Positions 1-7,525 of a stretch of DNA of 18,146 nt are shown here, piece by piece. How positions within the stretch are numbered: the first letter of the stretch is position 1; each line of letters starts with the position of its first letter. The notes beneath the pieces are model-generated. The model made no database searches. It saw only the letters and a program-made list of their open reading frames with translations, and was not told the DNA's origin. Source of the DNA: Rhodocyclaceae bacterium (GTDB taxonomy: Bacteria > Pseudomonadota > Gammaproteobacteria > Burkholderiales > Rhodocyclaceae); assembly GCA_016791085.1 (NCBI GenBank), contig JAEUNN010000144.1, positions 1 to 18,146 of the forward strand, written 5' to 3'. The translations under genes were made by a program, and so were the position numbers.

Positions 1-410
1 CTGTGGGCGTCGAGGAGTTGGGCGGTGCTGCCGGCGGGTTTGTCGGTGAGGGTCCAGAGGTAGCTGAGCGGGGCGTTTTCCGGGTCGCGGCTCGCGCTGC
101 CGTCCAGGAGCACCGTCGCGCCGGCATGCACGGCCTGTTCGTGGCCAGCGTCGGCATAGGGGGCTGCATCGGGTTCGGCGGCGTGGATGTGCAGCAGGGC
201 GGGCAGGCCGTCCATGCGCCCGTCGTTCACGATGAGCGTGAAGGTGTAGTCGCCCGCGACATCCGGCGTGAAGCTCGGTGCCACGCGCGCAGGTTCATCG
301 AGGACGGCCTGGCTTCCCGGCGGGCGCTCGCTCAGTTCCCAGTGGAAACGCAGCGGCTGCAGTTCGGGGTCGCGGGAGTTGCGTCCGTCCAGGGTGAGAA
401 CGCATCCCAA
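1..410 (-). CDS. Partial secreted/surface-type protein with tandem PKD/Ig-like domains, truncated at both ends
   Basis: The minus strand is open for about 136 codons with no stop, and the reading frame leaves the window at position 1. The translation reads as PKD/REJ-type beta-sandwich repeats. One domain contains VLTLDGRNSRDPELQPL, then RFHWELSERPPGS, then AGDYTFTLIVNDG. A second begins YADAGHEQAVHAGATVLLDG and continues SASRDPENAPLSYLWTL and TDKPAGS. The paired pattern (LDG-S-S-DP-E..PL.Y.W and G.Y.F.L.V.DG) is typical of PKD domains in large extracellular or cell-surface proteins. No ATG, signal peptide or Shine-Dalgarno site precedes it. The first domain lacks its usual opening strand, and homology stops near 401-410, exactly where a palindrome cluster begins. 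A TTG at 408-410 is possible but I see nothing to support it as a start. It is probably the remainder of a longer gene cut by rearrangement beside the array. The family call is firm; the exact function is unknown. Confidence 0.62.
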   Translation of the reverse strand, partial: MGCVLTLDGRNSRDPELQPLRFHWELSERPPGSQAVLDEPARVAPSFTPDVAGDYTFTLIVNDGRMDGLPALLHIHAAEPDAAPYADAGHEQAVHAGATVLLDGSASRDPENAPLSYLWTLTDKPAGSTAQLLDAH

Positions 411-526
411 GGCGCTCCAGCGCCTCGTAGTTTGCAATACCAGCAACGGATGGTCCCACCCTCCAGCGGTCTGTGCGCACCGCTGGAGCGGTGAAGCACG
501 CGTTCCCACGCTGGAGCGTGGGAACG
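411..526. repeat. Cluster of REP-like palindromes at the distal end of the array
   Basis: Three perfect inverted repeats lie within 116 bp. GGCGCT/AGCGCC is at 411-424, with 6-bp arms and a 2-nt loop. CTCCAGCGGT (461-470) pairs with ACCGCTGGAG (479-488), giving 10-bp arms and an 8-nt loop. CGTTCCCACGCT (501-512) pairs with AGCGTGGGAACG (515-526), giving 12-bp arms and a 2-nt loop. All share a CTCCAGCG/CGCTGGAG core, so they look like related copies. Palindromes of this kind are typical of extragenic REP-like elements in proteobacteria. No T-run follows the stems on either strand, so they are not classic intrinsic terminators. They could still shield or stop the 3' end of the array transcript. 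Confidence 0.7.
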
Positions 527-561
527 ATCGAATGAGGCCGCGGCTTATCGCCGCGGAAAAC
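526..561 (-). repeat. Degenerate leader-distal (terminal) repeat
   Basis: From position 531 the unit matches the consensus exactly. Its first five plus-strand bases are GATCG instead of GCTTC. These five bases are the 3' end of the crRNA handle on the transcribed strand, so the terminal repeat has lost its handle end. Its first base is also the last base of the 12-bp palindrome at 501-526. Decay of the last repeat is usual at the old end of an array and supports the minus-strand orientation. Confidence 0.9.
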
Positions 562-672
562 TCACGCTCGCGGGGTCGGCGGGGGTAGGCGGCACGATGC
601 TTCAATGAGGCCGCGGCTTATCGCCGCGGAAAACGCCGTCAAGCGCGACGTTTGGACGATGGGCATCGACAG

Positions 673-708
673 GCTTCAATGCGGCCGCGGCTTATCGCCG
701 CGGAAAAC
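673..708 (-). repeat. Variant repeat (third from distal end), A-to-C at plus-strand position 10
   Basis: This unit reads GCTTCAATGCGGCC where the consensus has GCTTCAATGAGGCC. The change lies outside the hairpin stem, in the segment between stem and handle. The same single change recurs at 2434-2469. Confidence 0.95.
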
Positions 709-2433
709 GCGGAGGGCCTTGGCGACCGTCTCCTCGTCGAGGTAGCTTCAATGAGGCCGCGGCTTATCGCCGCGGAAAACCCACCGTAGGCCAGCGCGTA
801 TTCGTCCGCGCCGGCGGCTTCAATGAGGCCGCGGCTTATCGCCGCGGAAAACGTGCTGCAGCTGGGTGCCACAGTACTGAGCGGCTTGGTCGGGCTTCAA
901 TGAGGCCGCGGCTTATCGCCGCGGAAAACGGCCTGCGCACGGAGGGCCGGACGGAGCGGCATGAAGCTTCAATGAGGCCGCGGCTTATCGCCGCGGAAAA
1001 CCAGTGCCACGGGCTCGGTTGTGGCGGATCGTTGAGGCGCTTCAATGAGGCCGCGGCTTATCGCCGCGGAAAACCGCGGCTTCGCAGTGCCAGGGGCCAC
1101 GCTCCCGCATGCTTCAATGAGGCCGCGGCTTATCGCCGCGGAAAACTGGTTACTTCTTCGGTATATTCTCCTGAGAATATGCTTCAATGAGGCCGCGGCT
1201 TATCGCCGCGGAAAACCTCGGAACGCGGCGAAGAGGGCAAGCAGCGCGAAACCGCTTCAATGAGGCCGCGGCTTATCGCCGCGGAAAACGCCGACGTGTT
1301 GTGCGCCTACCTGGACACCAGCACGCTTCAATGAGGCCGCGGCTTATCGCCGCGGAAAACGCTGCGCGACGAAATCACCAAGCTGCGCGCGCAAATCGCT
1401 TCAATGAGGCCGCGGCTTATCGCCGCGGAAAACATCCCGCCATGCCGATCATGTGCGCATCGCGTTCCAGGGCTTCAATGAGGCCGCGGCTTATCGCCGC
1501 GGAAAACGGCGCGCAAGTAGCCATCGCACCCAGCGCCGACAACCTGCTTCAATGAGGCCGCGGCTTATCGCCGCGGAAAACGCGCGAAATCTGATCGAGC
1601 GGAAATTCGAGCCGGGACTGCTTCAATGAGGCCGCGGCTTATCGCCGCGGAAAACGCCGAAACGGGTTTAGATTCAGGGGCGCCTTGGTGCTGCTTCAAT
1701 GAGGCCGCGGCTTATCGCCGCGGAAAACCGGCGGCCTGGCCGAGCTCGCAGCCACGTTCGGCGGGCTTCAATGAGGCCGCGGCTTATCGCCGCGGAAAAC
1801 GCGCGCGTACGCCTACACCCCCGCGCGTCGAGCAGTGCTTCAATGAGGCCGCGGCTTATCGCCGCGGAAAACCAAGCCGATCGGTCGGAAAATAAAACTG
1901 CTGCGGGGAGGCTTCAATGAGGCCGCGGCTTATCGCCGCGGAAAACCGGACACCCCCGCGGCCGGCGTAATCCGTATAGCCGGGCTTCAATGAGGCCGCG
2001 GCTTATCGCCGCGGAAAACGTGCGGCGAAATTGGCTGTCGAACAGATTGTACTGACGCAGCTTCAATGAGGCCGCGGCTTATCGCCGCGGAAAACACGCC
2101 GCGCGGCGGGTCATGCAGGCCGCCATGCGGTTTTGCTTCAATGAGGCCGCGGCTTATCGCCGCGGAAAACCGCAGCCTTTTGCCGTCCTAGACGTAGCAC
2201 ACCAGATCGCTTCAATGAGGCCGCGGCTTATCGCCGCGGAAAACGACATTGCCGATGCCGTGGCTGACGGGCTGACGGGCGAGGCTTCAATGAGGCCGCG
2301 GCTTATCGCCGCGGAAAACCAACTGGCCTACCAGTTCACCAGCGCCAACTACGTGCCCGCCGCTTCAATGAGGCCGCGGCTTATCGCCGCGGAAAACGCG
2401 CAACCACAGCAAAGTTACGCTCGGCGCCAACAG

Positions 2434-2469
2434 GCTTCAATGCGGCCGCGGCTTATCGCCGCGGAAAAC
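2434..2469 (-). repeat. Variant repeat identical to the one at 673-708
   Basis: This unit carries the same A-to-C change at plus-strand position 10 and is the 27th repeat from the distal end. All the repeats between the two variants have the consensus base. Confidence 0.95.
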
Positions 2470-5400
2470 ATGGATGGGCGGACGAGGTTGAACTCGTGGC
2501 GGCCGGAGCTTCAATGAGGCCGCGGCTTATCGCCGCGGAAAACTGCTGGCGCCGGGCGAGCGCGTCACCGCGGTGGCGGCGGGCTTCAATGAGGCCGCGG
2601 CTTATCGCCGCGGAAAACACTGCATAGCGCAGCGCATCCTCCGCACACTCAAAGCTTCAATGAGGCCGCGGCTTATCGCCGCGGAAAACCAACCACTTGA
2701 TGGAGGTCAGATGAAACTCAAAGTGGCTTCAATGAGGCCGCGGCTTATCGCCGCGGAAAACTGGACCTCTGGTTTTCCAGTCGTGCCGGCGCGGGCGGTG
2801 CTTCAATGAGGCCGCGGCTTATCGCCGCGGAAAACTCCGCCCGCCATCGCCCGGGAAATCGACAAGCTGCGGGCTTCAATGAGGCCGCGGCTTATCGCCG
2901 CGGAAAACGTACGGCCGACATGCTCATCAGCCGTTACTCGGCAGCTTCAATGAGGCCGCGGCTTATCGCCGCGGAAAACGCGCCAGGCGCTGCAAAAAGC
3001 CGGCTGGTGGGGCGAGCTTCAATGAGGCCGCGGCTTATCGCCGCGGAAAACCGTGCCGGTGTGCAGGGTCAGTTGGTAGAGGCCGGGCTTCAATGAGGCC
3101 GCGGCTTATCGCCGCGGAAAACATGCCCATCGCGGACATGGCCGGTGACAGGTCGCCGCTTCAATGAGGCCGCGGCTTATCGCCGCGGAAAACGCAAGGT
3201 CATTTTCTGGGATTCGGTGGCATCGAAGGCTTCAATGAGGCCGCGGCTTATCGCCGCGGAAAACGGCCTCGCCTGGCTTTTGCTTCGAGAGAATCGATAG
3301 CTTCAATGAGGCCGCGGCTTATCGCCGCGGAAAACCCGGCCCGACCCTGATGCTCTCCGGCTCCCTCGAAGGCTTCAATGAGGCCGCGGCTTATCGCCGC
3401 GGAAAACCGGACAAACGACAGCGGGATGACGCAGGTTTTTGTGCTTCAATGAGGCCGCGGCTTATCGCCGCGGAAAACTGGCTGCCAATGCCGGCCGCCG
3501 CGCGCTCAGCACCGGCTTCAATGAGGCCGCGGCTTATCGCCGCGGAAAACTTCGAGTTCGTCGGCTGACCCATCGCTACGAAGACAGCTTCAATGAGGCC
3601 GCGGCTTATCGCCGCGGAAAACATCTGGGGCGGATCATGTACCCACAACTGAGCGCCGCGCTTCAATGAGGCCGCGGCTTATCGCCGCGGAAAACCCAAA
3701 AACGGGCAGGGGTCAGAATGTCAGCAGCAGAAGCTTCAATGAGGCCGCGGCTTATCGCCGCGGAAAACTCGGCCGGAATCCGCAAGGCGCTGCGCGTGGC
3801 GGCGCTTCAATGAGGCCGCGGCTTATCGCCGCGGAAAACCCCAGCACTGCCGATCTACCGCCGACGCGAGCAACAGCTTCAATGAGGCCGCGGCTTATCG
3901 CCGCGGAAAACTGTTCGAAGCGCCGTCCCCCTCCAGCGCGCCGGCCGAGCTTCAATGAGGCCGCGGCTTATCGCCGCGGAAAACGCCAGCGCATCCAGGT
4001 TGGTGCGGCCGCTAAGCGCAGGCTTCAATGAGGCCGCGGCTTATCGCCGCGGAAAACGTTGGGGGATAGAGCCGTGATGGAGGACTTTATAAGCTTCAAT
4101 GAGGCCGCGGCTTATCGCCGCGGAAAACGGGGTTGGGGCTGTCATTCCAAACCGCCCGCAGACAAGCTTCAATGAGGCCGCGGCTTATCGCCGCGGAAAA
4201 CCCGCTGTCTGCTCATCCGCGAACGTAGACCGACTACCCGGCTTCAATGAGGCCGCGGCTTATCGCCGCGGAAAACCGGCCGCGGGGACCTGTGGATCAA
4301 AAATGGTAGCAGGCTTCAATGAGGCCGCGGCTTATCGCCGCGGAAAACCGTGACGTAGTCCCACTCCGGCACATCCACCACGCCCGTGCTTCAATGAGGC
4401 CGCGGCTTATCGCCGCGGAAAACGTCGAGTGTGATTGCCGTGACAAGACCTACGTAGTGGGCTTCAATGAGGCCGCGGCTTATCGCCGCGGAAAACCGAA
4501 GGCGCTGATCAATGACTGCATCGAGCGCTGGAGCGCTTCAATGAGGCCGCGGCTTATCGCCGCGGAAAACACGCACGCGTGCGTGCCACCCGAGGCGTAC
4601 GGGGCGACGCTTCAATGAGGCCGCGGCTTATCGCCGCGGAAAACCCGGTGGGGACGTACTGATTCAGTCGGGATCGAAAATCACGCTGCTTCAATGAGGC
4701 CGCGGCTTATCGCCGCGGAAAACCAGGTCGGGCACGTCCTCCGGGAAGCCGTTGTATCCGCTTCAATGAGGCCGCGGCTTATCGCCGCGGAAAACGCCGG
4801 ACCGCACGCATTCATCTTCCCCCCGTCTGCACGCTTCAATGAGGCCGCGGCTTATCGCCGCGGAAAACGAAATACGCTTTGCTGTTCCCCGCGCGACTTG
4901 AGCGGGCTTCAATGAGGCCGCGGCTTATCGCCGCGGAAAACGGAATTGAACTGCAGCGCATGGACGAACTCATGCAGCTTCAATGAGGCCGCGGCTTATC
5001 GCCGCGGAAAACGCGCAACACTCTCGCCAACCCTGCCGAGCAACGCCACGGGCTTCAATGAGGCCGCGGCTTATCGCCGCGGAAAACGCACTTTGTTACC
5101 GCATTATAGTTTCCTTCATCGAGCTTCAATGAGGCCGCGGCTTATCGCCGCGGAAAACCCCAATTGGGTAATATAGCTTGATTCCGCTTGAGGGCTTCAA
5201 TGAGGCCGCGGCTTATCGCCGCGGAAAACTGACACAGGACACCACACTGGAGCCGGTGATGGCGACGTGCTTCAATGAGGCCGCGGCTTATCGCCGCGGA
5301 AAACAAGGAGGAGATGGGCGCGGAGGACGAGGCTGAACTCGCTTCAATGAGGCCGCGGCTTATCGCCGCGGAAAACCGGTCACTCATTTGCCTCGCCCTT

Positions 5401-6840
5401 GGGTGAGCAATGCTTCAATGAGGCCGCGGCTTATCGCCGCGGAAAACTCTATTGCTATGTCGGCCTGGTCGGCCTGCAGCGTAAGGCTTCAATGAGGCCG
5501 CGGCTTATCGCCGCGGAAAACCCCGCGTCTATCGCCCTACCGTTCGTCGGCAAAACAGCTTCAATGAGGCCGCGGCTTATCGCCGCGGAAAACCTCTGGT
5601 CGCGCGGCCGATGATCTGATTGCCATGATTGGCTTCAATGAGGCCGCGGCTTATCGCCGCGGAAAACCGGCACATGGGCGCACGGCGCAATCTACCCGGA
5701 CTCCGCTTCAATGAGGCCGCGGCTTATCGCCGCGGAAAACGATCGGTGGTTATATAATCTAACCCCATTCCTTCTGAGCTTCAATGAGGCCGCGGCTTAT
5801 CGCCGCGGAAAACGCGCATGGCGCTGCCGTCTTTCCTGGGGTGATTCATGCTTCAATGAGGCCGCGGCTTATCGCCGCGGAAAACCGGCAAAACCGGCGC
5901 GGGAGGTTTTCTAATGCCAGAAAGCTTCAATGAGGCCGCGGCTTATCGCCGCGGAAAACCGCGCCAACTGCAACGAGGGAGCACGCAAGAAAATGGCTTC
6001 AATGAGGCCGCGGCTTATCGCCGCGGAAAACGCGGCCTGGCAGCAGCATATCCAGTACGCATGACTTGAGCTTCAATGAGGCCGCGGCTTATCGCCGCGG
6101 AAAACTCGGCACCCGAATCATGCGCTTACCGTACGGCGCACGGCTTCAATGAGGCCGCGGCTTATCGCCGCGGAAAACAAATCAGCCGGAAAGATAACCG
6201 AATGGACTATTCAGGCTTCAATGAGGCCGCGGCTTATCGCCGCGGAAAACACCTGCTACGTCAAGGTGGATGGCGAGCAGTTCGAAGGCTTCAATGAGGC
6301 CGCGGCTTATCGCCGCGGAAAACTACGGCCTCCGTTGGGCTCTCTACCTGGCCGTGAACAAGCTTCAATGAGGCCGCGGCTTATCGCCGCGGAAAACGCA
6401 GCGCGACGGCTGGATCGTCCCTGCCCGCATCGTGCTTCAATGAGGCCGCGGCTTATCGCCGCGGAAAACGCCGGCTTGGGATGCTTCTTGTCGAGCCACG
6501 GCGCGAAGCTTCAATGAGGCCGCGGCTTATCGCCGCGGAAAACGAACACAGGCTACCGCTCGGCGGCCACGAACACGGGGCTTCAATGAGGCCGCGGCTT
6601 ATCGCCGCGGAAAACGAAGTCAGGCCCGGAGCGGAGGACATCTGGTAACGAGCTTCAATGAGGCCGCGGCTTATCGCCGCGGAAAACTCGGTTAATTCTT
6701 CGGCGCTTCGCCATCGCCATCGCCGCTTCAATGAGGCCGCGGCTTATCGCCGCGGAAAACGCGATACAACCGGGTGAGTAAATGGCCGATAAATGGGCTT
6801 CAATGAGGCCGCGGCTTATCGCCGCGGAAAACGGACCTGC

Positions 6841-6869
6841 ATTTTACCCGCGCCAGGACTGGATTTCCA
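6841..6869 (-). promoter_or_regulatory. Candidate sigma70-type promoter of the pre-crRNA
   Basis: On the minus strand a -35-like TGGAAA (6864-6869; 4 of 6 to TTGACA) is followed after exactly 17 nt by a -10-like TAAAAT (6841-6846; 5 of 6 to TATAAT). The -10 ends 8 nt before the first repeat, so transcription would begin at about its first base. The -35 overlaps a small inverted repeat, CTGGA-TT-TCCAG (6859-6870). Confidence 0.5.
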
Positions 6870-6976
6870 GGCGTTTTGCGAGCGCTGTGCCTGAGGCGGG
6901 CGGTTTCATCCCTACGGCATCGACGCAGCGCCGCCGGGAAGTTGTAACGTACGGATTTTTATAGAACTTTTGTTTT

Positions 6977-7015
6977 CGAGCGCTGCCGGGGTTTTTTGCG
7001 TCACTGGAGCGCTCG
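6977..7015. repeat. Inverted repeat CGAGCGCT/AGCGCTCG inside the leader
   Basis: CGAGCGCT (6977-6984) and its reverse complement (7008-7015) flank 23 nt that include a T6 tract. A third copy in direct orientation is at 6879-6886, within TTTTGCGAGCGCT. The arms are not followed by a T-run in the usual terminator position. A protein-binding or leader-anchoring role is more likely than termination. Confidence 0.55.
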
Positions 7016-7024
7016 CAAATCGGG

Positions 7025-7040
7025 CCGGCGGAACCGCCGG
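7025..7040 (-). terminator. Short GC hairpin downstream of cas2, possible weak terminator
   Basis: CCGGCGG (7025-7031) and CCGCCGG (7034-7040) form a 7-bp stem with a 2-nt gap, about 29 nt past the cas2 stop. On the minus strand the next bases are CCCGATTTGC, which is only a poor U-tract. It may slow transcription or protect the 3' end of the cas mRNA before the array promoter, but termination is not assured. Confidence 0.3.
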
Positions 7041-7069
7041 TTGCGGCGACTTTGGCCGCCTGCCCTGCC

Positions 7070-7363
7070 CTACAGCACTTTCGGTTCGCGCCGCAGCAAT
7101 TCGACGCTGCGGCCCAGGCTGACCACCTTGGGCCTTACCTGATCCGCAGGCCCCAGGTCCATCAGAACCACGTGATCTTCCGCTTGCTTGATGGCTCCGT
7201 CAAGAAGGGAAATCAGCTCCGCATGGCGCACCGGGTCCAGGCGGCACTGAAATGCCGACAGCTGCAGCCAGGCGCCAAATCCTTTCAAGAGCCGGAAAAC
7301 CTGGCGCCAGCGCCTGGTGTCGCGGATGTCGTAAATCACGATATACAGATGTTCGTTGCGCAT
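7070..7363 (-). CDS. cas2: Cas2, CRISPR adaptation nuclease-fold subunit
   Basis: The 97-residue product begins MRNEHLYIVIYDIRDTRRW. The first beta-strand, YIVIYDI, carries the conserved aspartate (D12). RRWRQVFRLLKGFGAWLQLS and FQCRL follow in the ferredoxin-fold pattern usual for Cas2, and the length is normal (about 85-100). Cas2 dimers bridge two Cas1 dimers during spacer integration. The reading frame is open upstream to a TTG at 7426. I chose the ATG at 7363 because the extra 21 residues are Arg/Pro-rich and unlike Cas2, and the Cas2 fold starts right after this methionine. Only a weak GAAAG-like ribosome site precedes it. It is the last gene before the leader, and unlike the other cas genes it is separated from its upstream neighbour by a long gap. 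Confidence 0.95.
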   Translation of the reverse strand: MRNEHLYIVIYDIRDTRRWRQVFRLLKGFGAWLQLSAFQCRLDPVRHAELISLLDGAIKQAEDHVVLMDLGPADQVRPKVVSLGRSVELLRREPKVL

Positions 7364-7525
7364 GGGTAACTTTCGTGTTGCCTGGCGGTTGCGGCGCCGC
7401 GCGCCCGGCGCGGGATTTCGATTCAAGCGCGGCCGCGGTGCGGCGCCGCTCCGGCGCCGTGCGGGCTTGCTGCCCCGTTCGGCACGAACTGCCGCCGCGT
7501 TGCGCCGCGGCCGCCCGGCGCGCCT
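7364..7525 (-). other. GC-rich structured gap between cas4-cas1 and cas2
   Basis: This 162-nt stretch has no recognisable protein. It contains two identical 10-bp palindromes, GCGGCGCCGC, at 7391-7400 and 7440-7449, and a third shared core, CGGCGCCG, at 7452-7459. It also has a GCGGCCGC-type palindrome near 7429-7436. The transcript would be strongly folded. Elsewhere in this operon genes are 2-9 nt apart, so the gap is out of character. Confidence 0.6.

Larger units (their letters stand above)
526..6832 (-). CRISPR. Type I-G CRISPR array, 87 repeats (36 bp) and 86 spacers (34-43 nt)
   Basis: A 36-bp unit recurs from 526 to 6832. On the plus strand it begins GCTTCAATGAGG and ends GCCGCGGAAAAC. 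I located 87 copies (last start 6797) and 86 spacers, mostly 35-39 nt, the shortest 34 (1147-1180) and the longest 43 (4645-4687). The unit contains a 7-bp stem, CCGCGGC/GCCGCGG, with a 5-nt TTATC loop. The array is read on the minus strand, for three reasons. Reverse-complemented, the repeat starts GTTTTC and ends ATTGAAGC, the usual type I 5'-handle form. The degenerate repeat is at the left end. The cas genes and the AT-richer leader lie to the right. I saw no duplicated spacers by eye. The newest spacers should be those near 6800. Targets cannot be named without a search. Confidence 0.99.
6833..7069 (-). promoter_or_regulatory. CRISPR leader
   Basis: This 237-bp segment separates the last intact repeat from the cas2 stop codon and has no credible gene. 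It is richer in A and T than its surroundings, with T-tracts around 6956-6960, 6968-6976 and 6991-6996. It holds a promoter-like element next to the first repeat (6841-6869), three copies of CGAGCGCT, and a short hairpin close to cas2. By position and orientation it should carry the array promoter and the sites that direct Cas1-Cas2 integration at the 6832/6833 boundary. I found no clear IHF consensus. Confidence 0.85.

Noticed and set aside
3..494. Plus-strand open frame of 163 codons at the left end
   Set aside because: The minus strand of the same DNA gives clear PKD-domain homology. The plus-strand product is an antisense shadow and runs into the palindrome cluster.
526..6960. Many open frames of 60-134 codons inside the array, with recurring peptides such as MRPRLIAAEN, FNEAAAYRRGK and FSAAISRGLIEA
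   Set aside because: The peptides are translations of the CRISPR repeat in its different frames. They lack consistent ribosome sites and are artefacts, not proteins.
6951..6987. Second leader promoter with TATAAA at 6958-6963 on the minus strand
   Set aside because: No acceptable -35 lies 16-18 nt upstream; those positions read GCAGCG-type sequence. The promoter at 6841-6869 is a better fit.
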